DNA of 64,000 nt from Thermohalobaculum sp039027855. Its GTDB lineage: Bacteria; Pseudomonadota; Alphaproteobacteria; Rhodobacterales; Rhodobacteraceae. The DNA is taken from the NCBI GenBank assembly GCA_039027855.1, contig JBCCJI010000006.1, positions 62,001-126,000 on the forward strand. The letters run 5' to 3'. The stretch's first letter is position 1. Every line of letters starts with the position of its first letter. Position numbers and translations under genes: made by a program. The notes beneath the pieces are model-generated. The model made no database searches. It saw only the letters and a program-made list of their open reading frames with translations, and was not told the DNA's origin. Shown here in pieces: positions 1-6,583 of this stretch.

Positions 1-1121
1 TTGACCCTCGGGCTCGGCGCCATGTGGCGTCGCTCGCCCGGGGCCGGCGTTTCGTCACCGCCGCTCAGAAAAAAGGTGACGTGCGGATACTTCTCGGTCT
101 CGGCGAGGCGGAGCTGCGTCAGCCCGTGGGCCGCTGCGGTCTGGCCGAGGGTGTCGGGGATCTCCACCTCGTCGAACATCGCCGGCATCAGAGTGGCGAG
201 ATGGGCTGAGTACTTGACCATGCCAAGCGCCGCGGCGGGGGCCTGCCAGCCCGGGCGGTCGAAGGCGTCGAAGGCGGGATCGACGAGGGCGGCCAGGATC
301 TCGCGCGCCCGGTCGGCGCGGAAGTTGACGCAAAGGATGCCGTCGTCAGCCCCGGGGGGCGGCGTTGGCGCGCCGATCCGCGTGGGCAGGATGAATTCGT
401 CGGTCTCGCCCCGCGCATAGCCCGCGGTGATCGCGGCGACGGCGTCAGGGGCGTGCTGGTCGGCCCTGCCGTGGATGGCGTGATAGGCCTCTGCGACGCG
501 TTCCCAGCGGTTGTCGCGGTCGAGCGCGTAGAACCGCCCCGTGACCGAGGCGACCCGGACGCCGGGCAGCTCGTCGATCTCGGCCATGAGGGCGGTGACG
601 TGTCGCTCGCCCGAGGTCGGGGTGACATCACGCCCGTCGGGGAAGAGATGGAGCGCGACAGGCACGCCGGCAGCGGACAGCACCCGGGCGGTGGCCACGA
701 TATGGCGCTGATGCGCATGCACGCCGCCGGGACTGGCAAGGCCGATCAGATGGGCCGTGCCGCCGGTTGCCAGCAGTCTTCCGACAAAGGCGCCCAGGGC
801 CGGGTTTTCGGGGAAGCTGCCATCCTGGATGGCGCCGTCGATGCGCGGCAGGTCCATCCAGACAATCCGGCCGGCGCCGATGGTGGTGTGGCCGACCTCG
901 GAATTGCCGATCTGGCCGTCTGGCAGACCGACCGCCGCGCCAGATGCCGCGAGCGTTGCCTGGGGAAAGCGGGCGATCAGGCCGTCGATCACCGGTGTTT
1001 GGGCCAGATGTGGGGCGTTGTCGGGCGCGGCGTCACGCAGGCCCCAACCGTCAAGGATGACAAGGACGACGGGCCGGTGCCAGCGCCGTTCAGCCCTGTC
1101 ATCATCATGGTCCGTGGCCAT
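1..1121 (-). CDS. gpmI: 2,3-bisphosphoglycerate-independent phosphoglycerate mutase, C-terminus beyond left edge
   Basis: Interconverts 3- and 2-phosphoglycerate in glycolysis and gluconeogenesis in the cytoplasm, using two Mn2+ ions and a phosphoserine intermediate. The visible part is about 373 codons of a family usually near 510 residues. Near the N-terminus is VVLVILDGWG, followed by the catalytic serine motif GNSEVGH and IGAGR, then HLFPDGRDV, TGRFYALDRDNRW and NFRADRAREI, all hallmarks of GpmI. The start is the ATG complementary to 1119-1121, preceded by GGAGAG; a second ATG lies a few codons inside. It follows rlmH by about 100 bp on the same strand. Assignment is firm; only the cut-off C-terminus is unseen. 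Confidence 0.95.
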   Translation of the reverse strand, partial: MATDHDDDRAERRWHRPVVLVILDGWGLRDAAPDNAPHLAQTPVIDGLIARFPQATLAASGAAVGLPDGQIGNSEVGHTTIGAGRIVWMDLPRIDGAIQDGSFPENPALGAFVGRLLATGGTAHLIGLASPGGVHAHQRHIVATARVLSAAGVPVALHLFPDGRDVTPTSGERHVTALMAEIDELPGVRVASVTGRFYALDRDNRWERVAEAYHAIHGRADQHAPDAVAAITAGYARGETDEFILPTRIGAPTPPPGADDGILCVNFRADRAREILAALVDPAFDAFDRPGWQAPAAALGMVKYSAHLATLMPAMFDEVEIPDTLGQTAAAHGLTQLRLAETEKYPHVTFFLSGGDETPAPGERRHMAPSPRV

Positions 1122-1220
1122 GGCGCTCTCCAGCCTCATTTCGCGAGTGTCGATACGGAGCTTAGGTGCACCGCAACCTGGGTGTTGGGCAACCCGGCGA
1201 ACTGCCGGGGTCGTGGTGGG

Positions 1221-1685
1221 TCATGCGCGGTGATAAGGCGTGCCGGCCAGGATTTGGGTCGCGCGGTAGATCTGTTCGGCCACCATCACGCGGGCCAGGG
1301 CATGGGGCCAGACCATCGGACCGAGCGAGAGGCTGAGATCGGCAGCCTCGCGCGCCGGCGTGGTATGACCGTCTGCGCCGCCGATCAGAAAGGCTGCCCG
1401 ACGGGTACCCCCGTCGCGGAGGCTCGCGAGGTGTCGTGCCAGGGCGGGGCTGTCGAGGCTCCTGCCGCGCTCATCCAACACGATGCGGGCGCATCCCTCG
1501 CTCAATGCAAGGAGGCGTTCGGCCTGCGCCGGGCTGTGGCGGGCGTGGCGCTCATCGACTTCCTGCAGAGTCACCGGACCGAGCGCCGTGGCGCGCCCTG
1601 CCTGTGTTGCCCGCGCAAGATAATCGGCGGTAAGATCGGCCTCCGCGCCGCGAAGGCGACCCACCGCGGCAATCATGATCTGCAC
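1221..1685 (-). CDS. rlmH: 23S rRNA (pseudouridine-1915-N3)-methyltransferase RlmH
   Basis: SPOUT-fold methyltransferase that methylates pseudouridine 1915 in helix 69 of 23S rRNA on assembled 70S ribosomes. The 154-residue protein has the normal family length. It shows the N-terminal MQIMIAAVGRLR strand, the SAM-binding segment FLIGGADGH in the knotted region, and the typical ending LARVMVAEQIYRA...YHRA, where the last residues contact the substrate. It lies between rsfS (22 bp upstream) and gpmI, a conserved ribosome-maturation pairing in alphaproteobacteria. Very likely co-transcribed with rsfS. Confidence 0.96.
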   Translation of the reverse strand: MQIMIAAVGRLRGAEADLTADYLARATQAGRATALGPVTLQEVDERHARHSPAQAERLLALSEGCARIVLDERGRSLDSPALARHLASLRDGGTRRAAFLIGGADGHTTPAREAADLSLSLGPMVWPHALARVMVAEQIYRATQILAGTPYHRA

Positions 1686-1707
1686 GACGCCCCTCGCCGA
1701 GAGCCGG

Positions 1708-2127
1708 TCAGGCGCGCTTCGCCAGCGCCTCGGCCTGGGGGGCCCACATCTTCTCGATCTGATAGTACTCGCGCACCTCAGGCCTGAAGAGATGCACGAT
1801 CACGTCGCCCGCATCGATCAAAATCCAGTCGGCGGCCTCCTGGCCTTCGATCTTAGGCAGGACGCCCGCCTCGCGCTTCAGCCGCTCGATCAGCTTTTCT
1901 GCCAAGGCGCCGACATGACGGCTGGAGCGCCCTGACGCCACCAGCATGAAATCCGCCATGTCGGACTTCCCCGCGAGATCGATATCGACGATCCCCTCGG
2001 CGCTGTCCTGGTCGAGCGAAGCGTGTATCAGGTCAAGCAGCGCGCGGCCGCCGATCTGTGTGCCGGGCTGGCTGGCCGCAGCGGTGCTGGACGGGGCTGC
2101 GGTCCCCGTGGCGATCTGTTCAGACAG
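1708..2127 (-). CDS. rsfS: Ribosomal silencing factor RsfS, probable CTG start
   Basis: RsfS binds uL14 on the 50S subunit and blocks subunit joining when nutrients are scarce. The core matches the family: LLDLI, VDIDLAGKSDMADFMLVASGRSSRHVGALAE, WILIDAGDVIVHLF and EYYQIEKMW. The first in-frame ATG (1957-1959) would remove about 56 residues, including the N-terminal helix and first strand that the family always has. Between that ATG and the upstream in-frame stop (2140-2142) there is no ATG, GTG or TTG. A CTG at 2125-2127 sits 6 nt after a perfect GGAGG, giving a 139-residue protein. I therefore infer a CTG start. The usual neighbour nadD is absent; an FHA gene lies upstream. Confidence 0.88.
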   Translation of the reverse strand: MSEQIATGTAAPSSTAAASQPGTQIGGRALLDLIHASLDQDSAEGIVDIDLAGKSDMADFMLVASGRSSRHVGALAEKLIERLKREAGVLPKIEGQEAADWILIDAGDVIVHLFRPEVREYYQIEKMWAPQAEALAKRA

Positions 2128-2138
2128 AACGGGCCTCC
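2125..2138 (-). promoter_or_regulatory. Shine-Dalgarno GGAGG and CTG start codon of rsfS
   Basis: On the minus strand GGAGG (complement of 2134-2138) is followed by the six bases CCCGTT and then CTG TCT GAA CAG, in frame with the rsfS core. Spacing is optimal for a bacterial start, and no conventional start codon exists in this frame upstream of the conserved N-terminal helix. This decides the start. Confidence 0.65.
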
Positions 2139-2213
2139 GTCAGTGGCGCGCGGCGGCCGGGATGCCCACCATCTCCGCGTTGACGATCTATGGATAACCG
2201 AGACGTCGTTTGC

Positions 2214-3902
2214 TCACAAGCCAATCGCGCGATCCCGCGGTTGAGGGGCAGGCGCCCCGGTGCCGAGAGACGTGGTGCCGGGCTTTGCGGTGCCGGGCGA
2301 GACCGCTGCGCGCAGAACCTGATCGGGCGTGCGGCCGTCAATGCCGGTGCGGCGTGCCGGGCGCTCGGGCAGCATTGCCGGGCGACGCAGGATGCCGCTT
2401 GCGGCGTCGTCGGCCTCGGCAATCTCGATCGGCACTTCCAGCGTCTGGGCGCGGGCGATCGGGGCGAGCTCGGCGATCTCGGGACTGTCGAGCGCGAGGC
2501 GCAGATCGAGCCGCATGAGCGCGCGGCCCGGGCGGTGCGGCATCAGGCGCCAGCGCCAGTCGAGCGCGCGATCCCCATCGAGGGCGACCATAACCTCGCC
2601 AAGCGGTTCGGCGGTCGCGAAACGGTCGTCGATGTCCAGCGCGGCAACCACCAGCACCGCGCGCATCGCCTCGGGCGGGCGGTCGAGCGCGATGTCGAGA
2701 CCGCGCAGCAGCGGATCGTCGCGCTCGAGCCTCAGCCGCACGACCCCGGCGCGCCCGGCGCTTAGCCGGCGCGGCAGCATCATGCAGTTGGCCGTGCCGG
2801 CCGGCAGAGCGATTTCCCCACCCGGCAGGGCTTCGGCGGCTGGCAGAGCGGCGCGGTGGGCGGCGCGGCGGCGGGCGGGCCAATCGGCGAGCCAGCTTCC
2901 GAAATCGTCGGTCAGGCTTCCGAGACGGTCGCGCAGGTCGGTGGTCGCGGCGATCATGTCACGGGTCAGCCGGGCGAGCCCGCTCACGCCCTGTTCGATC
3001 ACGCTGCCCAATCCCTCGGCCGCCCGCGCGGCTTTCTCGCCGATGCCGCTGGCGCCGTCCCTGACGCCTTCGCTGGCCCCGTCGCTGGCCCCGTCGCTGG
3101 CCCCGTCGCTGGCGAGAGCCCCTGCGGATGAGGCGCCACGTCTGACGATCTTTGCCGCGCGGGCGAGCGCTGTGGAGAGACCGGCAGATGCGGCGAGCAG
3201 CAGACGACCGCCCAGTCGGATCACCTCATGGCCGAGCCGTCCAAGTGTATCGACAGCCCGATCCGCCAGGGCCCGCGCTGCGTGCAAAGCGGCGCCGGCA
3301 AGGCGTAGCGCGGCGCGCCCGAGGTCTCGAAGTGCCGGGCGGACGACGGGTTTGGCGCTTTTCGGCCGTGCTTTGCGGACGCGTGGCGACGGTGCGGGGG
3401 CGGTGCCCGGCGCAGCTTCGCCCGCTGCAACCTCGGCTGGCGCACTCTCGGGCGGTGTGACCGATGCCGCTGCAGAGCTGGCGGCGGTTGCCGGCGCACC
3501 GCCTCCCACGGGAGCATCCAGCGCTGGGGCTGTTGTCCCGGCACGCGGGGCTCCGAGTGCCGGGCGGCTCGCGCCGATCTGACCGACGATGCTGACAAGC
3601 AGCCAGATTGGGCGGGCGGTATCGCCGACCCGGCAGAGCGCGCCGTCGTTAAGCACCACCCGTTCGCCGGGGCCATGCATCCTATCGTCGATGGTCACGC
3701 CTGAGGCACCGAGCACTTCGGCCTCGCAGCAATTGGCGAGAAGGTGAATGCGCAAATGCTGTCGCGAGATCCTGTGGCCTGGATCGACGGCGGTCAGGTC
3801 ATCACCCACGCCACGCCCCACGGTCAGCATCCCGCCCGTTCCAGACATGGCTCGGCGCTGCAGAACACGGCCGGGCTGATGCAGTGTAAGCGTTACCTCC
3901 AT
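2214..3902 (-). CDS. FHA-domain protein with Ala-rich helical middle and unknown C-terminal domain
   Basis: A 562-residue protein. Residues 1-105 form a forkhead-associated phosphothreonine-binding domain: MEVTLTLHQPG, then TVGRGVGDD and HRISRQHLRIH (the GR and SxxH signature), and a later VTIDD. Residues about 105-200 are an Ala/Pro/Gly linker. Residues about 200-360 are strongly Ala/Arg-rich and probably helical, with an (ASDG)n repeat. The C-terminal part has beta-rich text such as VVRLRLERDDPLLRGLDIALDRPPEAM. No kinase or secretion genes are nearby, so its phospho-partner is unknown. Start chosen at the ATG preceded by AAGGGGG; an upstream start would add 24 residues. FHA proteins often accompany type VI secretion or Ser/Thr kinases, but nothing here supports that. 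Confidence 0.75.
   Translation of the reverse strand: MEVTLTLHQPGRVLQRRAMSGTGGMLTVGRGVGDDLTAVDPGHRISRQHLRIHLLANCCEAEVLGASGVTIDDRMHGPGERVVLNDGALCRVGDTARPIWLLVSIVGQIGASRPALGAPRAGTTAPALDAPVGGGAPATAASSAAASVTPPESAPAEVAAGEAAPGTAPAPSPRVRKARPKSAKPVVRPALRDLGRAALRLAGAALHAARALADRAVDTLGRLGHEVIRLGGRLLLAASAGLSTALARAAKIVRRGASSAGALASDGASDGASDGASEGVRDGASGIGEKAARAAEGLGSVIEQGVSGLARLTRDMIAATTDLRDRLGSLTDDFGSWLADWPARRRAAHRAALPAAEALPGGEIALPAGTANCMMLPRRLSAGRAGVVRLRLERDDPLLRGLDIALDRPPEAMRAVLVVAALDIDDRFATAEPLGEVMVALDGDRALDWRWRLMPHRPGRALMRLDLRLALDSPEIAELAPIARAQTLEVPIEIAEADDAASGILRRPAMLPERPARRTGIDGRTPDQVLRAAVSPGTAKPGTTSLGTGAPAPQPRDRAIGL
3070..3113. repeat. 12-bp in-frame tandem repeat in the FHA gene
   Basis: The 12-base unit TCGCTGGCCCCG occurs about 3.7 times in a row. 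On the minus strand it encodes ASDG repeats in the Ala-rich middle of the FHA protein. Because the unit is a multiple of three, copy-number change would not shift the frame. Confidence 0.85.
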
Positions 3903-4109
3903 CGCGACGCCCCCTTTTGTCGCTAGTCGAGGTTTGCTCGGCGATCGGAACCGATCCCCTTGATTCGCTAACATTATAATGGCGGTTTCCGTTGCGAAAC
4001 GCCATCGACGAGGGCGCGAAGCTATGGCCCGACGCAGCCGTTTTCCCGGCCGCGTCGCCGCTCAGATACCTGTCGTGGAATTGCAGGTGAGAAGGGGTCG
4101 CCCGCAGCG

Positions 4110-4991
4110 TTAGTGGTTGCCGCGCACCACCCGCTCATATTGTCCGGCGATGTCCTTCACCATCGCGCCGACCTCGAAGTTGTAGTCGCCGATCTTGCCC
4201 ACCGGTGTGACCTCCGCGGCAGTGCCGGTCAGCCAGCACTGCTCGAAATCCTCCAGCTCGCTCGGCATGATGTGGCGCTCGATCACCTCGACGCCCTGAC
4301 CGCGCAGCATCTCGATCACCGTCTGACGGGTGATGCCGTTCAGGAAGCAGTCGGGCGTCGGCGTGTGCACCGCGCCGTTCTTGACGAAGAAGATGTTGGC
4401 CCCCGTCGCCTCGGAGACATAGCCGCGGTAGTCCATCATCATCGCGTCCGAGCAGCCCTCGGCCTCGGCCGCGTGCTTGGACATGGTGCAGATCATATAA
4501 AGACCCGATGCCTTGGCGTGGCAGGGGATCGTATCCGGGCTCGGGCGCTTCCACTTCGACACCGCGAGCTTGGCGCCCTTGTGCTTGGCATCGCCGTAAT
4601 AGTCGCCCCAGGCCCAGGTCGCGACCGCCATGCGGATCGGGTTGCGGGCCGAGGCGACGCCCATGTCGAGCCCGGCCCCGCGCCAGCAGATCACGCGCAC
4701 ATAGGCATCGGAGAGATGGTTGGCGCGCATGGTCGCGGCCTTGGCCTCTTCAATCTCCTCGACGGTGTAGGGGATCGGGATATCCAGCGCCATGCCGGAG
4801 GCGAGAAGCCGCTTTGAGTGCTCCTCGGACTTGAAGATATGGCCGCCATAGGCGCGCTCACCCTCGAATACCGCCGAGGCATAGTGCAGGCCATGGGTCA
4901 GGATGTGGACGTTGGCGTTGCGCCATTCGACGAGATTGCCGTCCATCCAGATAAAGCCGTCGCGGTCGTCGAACCCGGTGCCCGGAGCCAT
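4110..4991 (-). CDS. ilvE: Branched-chain amino acid aminotransferase
   Basis: Pyridoxal-phosphate class IV aminotransferase making Val, Leu and Ile from the matching 2-oxo acids and glutamate. The 293-residue protein opens with DGFIWMDGNLVEWRNANVHILTHGLHYASAVFEG as separate recognisable blocks. It carries the Arg in AFEGERAYGG-like context, the probable PLP lysine in VSKWKRPSP, GYVSEATGANIFFVKNG and the glycine-rich phosphate loop LTGTAAEVTPVGKIG. Length and motifs are standard. It is divergent from the marR gene, sharing a 184-bp upstream region that contains a small palindrome. Confidence 0.95.
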   Translation of the reverse strand: MAPGTGFDDRDGFIWMDGNLVEWRNANVHILTHGLHYASAVFEGERAYGGHIFKSEEHSKRLLASGMALDIPIPYTVEEIEEAKAATMRANHLSDAYVRVICWRGAGLDMGVASARNPIRMAVATWAWGDYYGDAKHKGAKLAVSKWKRPSPDTIPCHAKASGLYMICTMSKHAAEAEGCSDAMMMDYRGYVSEATGANIFFVKNGAVHTPTPDCFLNGITRQTVIEMLRGQGVEVIERHIMPSELEDFEQCWLTGTAAEVTPVGKIGDYNFEVGAMVKDIAGQYERVVRGNH

Positions 4992-5028
4992 GGTCGTCTC
5001 CTCATACGGGCGGTGCGGGCCGCCCTTT

Positions 5029-5040
5029 GTAACGTGTTAC
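5029..5040. promoter_or_regulatory. Palindrome GTAAC-GT-GTTAC between ilvE and marR
   Basis: A 5-bp inverted repeat with a 2-bp centre in the divergent ilvE/marR region, 38 bp upstream of the ilvE start codon. A MarR-type dimer could bind such a site and control both genes, but this is inference from position and symmetry only. Confidence 0.3.
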
Positions 5041-5175
5041 GTGTCGTCTGACGGGGCTTTCACGACAGAATCTGTCTCCCCGGTCGGTGCACAGGCCGTA
5101 TCATTGCCGATTGCAGTCCGTCAACAAGGCTGACATATTTTGTCGCGCGAGATGCTGCTGCAAGGGAGAGACCGC

Positions 5176-5682
5176 ATGGCACCGCCAGATCAGGGACCGA
5201 CGCCCGAGATGGTGTTGGAGAGCGATGAGCACCTGCGCGAAGGCATCGAGCTGATGTTCTTCGCCTATCGCGATTTCACCTCGGACCCTGACGCCGTGCT
5301 GGCCGAGCGCGGGTATGGGCGGGCGCATCACCGGGCGCTCCACTTCATCAATCGCAAACCCGGTGTGACGGTGGCGGGGCTGCTCGAGATCCTGCGCATT
5401 ACCAAGCAGTCGCTGAACCGGGTGTTGCGTCAGCTTGTCGAAGACGGCCTCGTCCGCTCGGAGGAGGGGCGATCGGACAGGCGCCAGCGCCATCTGAGCC
5501 TTACAGAGGCCGGGCTTGCGCTTGAGAAAGCTCTGTCCGAGCCCCAGCGCGCACGACTGCGGCGCGCGTTCTCCGAAGCGGGCCCGGAGGCCGTCGGGGG
5601 TTTCCGACTGGTTTTGCAACGAATGTTGGACGAGGGTGGTCGTGAAGCTGTATTGCGTCTGGTGGAAAAAGAACAACGCTGA
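5176..5682 (+). CDS. MarR-family winged-helix transcriptional regulator
   Basis: A 168-residue regulator with the MarR layout: an N-terminal dimerisation helix (MVLESDEHLREGIELMFFAY in part), a helix-turn-helix around GVTVAGLLEILRITKQSLNRVLRQL, and the wing VEDGLVRSEEGRSDRRQRHLSLTEAG with the typical D-R dyad. Start chosen at the ATG after AAGGGAGAGACCGC. It is divergent from ilvE and 86 bp upstream of the response regulator; this trio is common in Rhodobacterales. The ligand and regulon cannot be told from sequence. Confidence 0.9.
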   Translation: MAPPDQGPTPEMVLESDEHLREGIELMFFAYRDFTSDPDAVLAERGYGRAHHRALHFINRKPGVTVAGLLEILRITKQSLNRVLRQLVEDGLVRSEEGRSDRRQRHLSLTEAGLALEKALSEPQRARLRRAFSEAGPEAVGGFRLVLQRMLDEGGREAVLRLVEKEQR

Positions 5683-5768
5683 CCGTTGAGACGAGAACCC
5701 TTGCCGCCTTTGATCACGATGGACTGTCCGGCCACCGCACCACGCGCCACGATGCTTGGGGGCGCGCG

Positions 5769-6482
5769 GTGATGGACGGCTACGTGGTCGACCAGGATCC
5801 GCATATCCTCGTGATCGACGACGACACGCGGATCCGCGACCTGCTGAAGCGCTATCTCGTGCGCCATGGTTTCATGGTCACCGCTGCCCGCGACGCGGCA
5901 CATGCCAGCCGCATCCTTGAGAGCCTCGCCTTCGACCTGATGATCGTCGATGTCATGATGGCGGGCGAAGATGGCGTGAGTTTCACCGCCCGTATCCGCA
6001 CCGAACAGGAGACGCCGATCCTCTTGTTGACCGCGCGCGGCGAGACCGAGGCCCGGATCGCAGGGCTTGAGGCCGGGGCCGATGACTACCTCGCCAAGCC
6101 CTTCGAGCCGCGTGAACTGGTGCTGCGCATCAACGCCATCCTGCGCCGCGTGGCACCGCCTGAGCCCGAGGTTGCCCGACCGACCGCGCTGTTGTTCGGC
6201 GAGACGCGCTATGATCTCGCGCGCGGGTCGCTGGAGCGTGAGGGCGAGGTGGTGCGACTGACCTCCTCTGAGCAGGCGCTCATGCGGGTCTTTGCGCTGC
6301 AGCCGAACGAGCCGGTGAGCCGCACGCGTCTGGCCGAGGAACTAGGCGGTGATGGCGATGTGCAGGAGCGCGCGGTCGATGTGCAGATCACGCGCCTGCG
6401 CCGCAAGATCGAGGCCGATCCCAAATCGCCGCGCTACCTGCAAACCGTGCGTGGTGCGGGCTATATGCTGACGCCTGACTGA
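5769..6482 (+). CDS. OmpR/PhoB-family response regulator (PetR-like)
   Basis: A 237-residue two-component regulator. The receiver domain (about residues 10-125) has the acidic pair in VIDDD, the phospho-acceptor Asp in LMIVDVMM, the Thr in LLLTARG and the Lys in YLAKPF. The C-terminal winged helix includes LTSSEQALMRVF, VDVQITRLRRKIE and YLQTVRGAGYML. Either the GTG at 5769 or the ATG immediately after it can start the protein. The first Asp of LMIVDVMM is intact, so phosphorylation is expected. No histidine kinase is adjacent. It resembles PetR of Rhodobacter, but the subfamily assignment is only moderate. Confidence 0.9.
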   Translation: MMDGYVVDQDPHILVIDDDTRIRDLLKRYLVRHGFMVTAARDAAHASRILESLAFDLMIVDVMMAGEDGVSFTARIRTEQETPILLLTARGETEARIAGLEAGADDYLAKPFEPRELVLRINAILRRVAPPEPEVARPTALLFGETRYDLARGSLEREGEVVRLTSSEQALMRVFALQPNEPVSRTRLAEELGGDGDVQERAVDVQITRLRRKIEADPKSPRYLQTVRGAGYMLTPD

Positions 6483-6583
6483 CACCGTCTCTGAGCCCGC
6501 CGCAATGCCGCAAGGCGCGAGCCCACGGCGATGGGTTTCGGGCAGGATGTATCCGCGCGTTGCGACCAGAGGATAATCGAGCC

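Noticed and set aside
453..1787. Long plus-strand reading frame across gpmI and rlmH
   Set aside because: It lies antisense to two clearly conserved genes and its protein has no recognisable domain; it is a by-product of high GC content.
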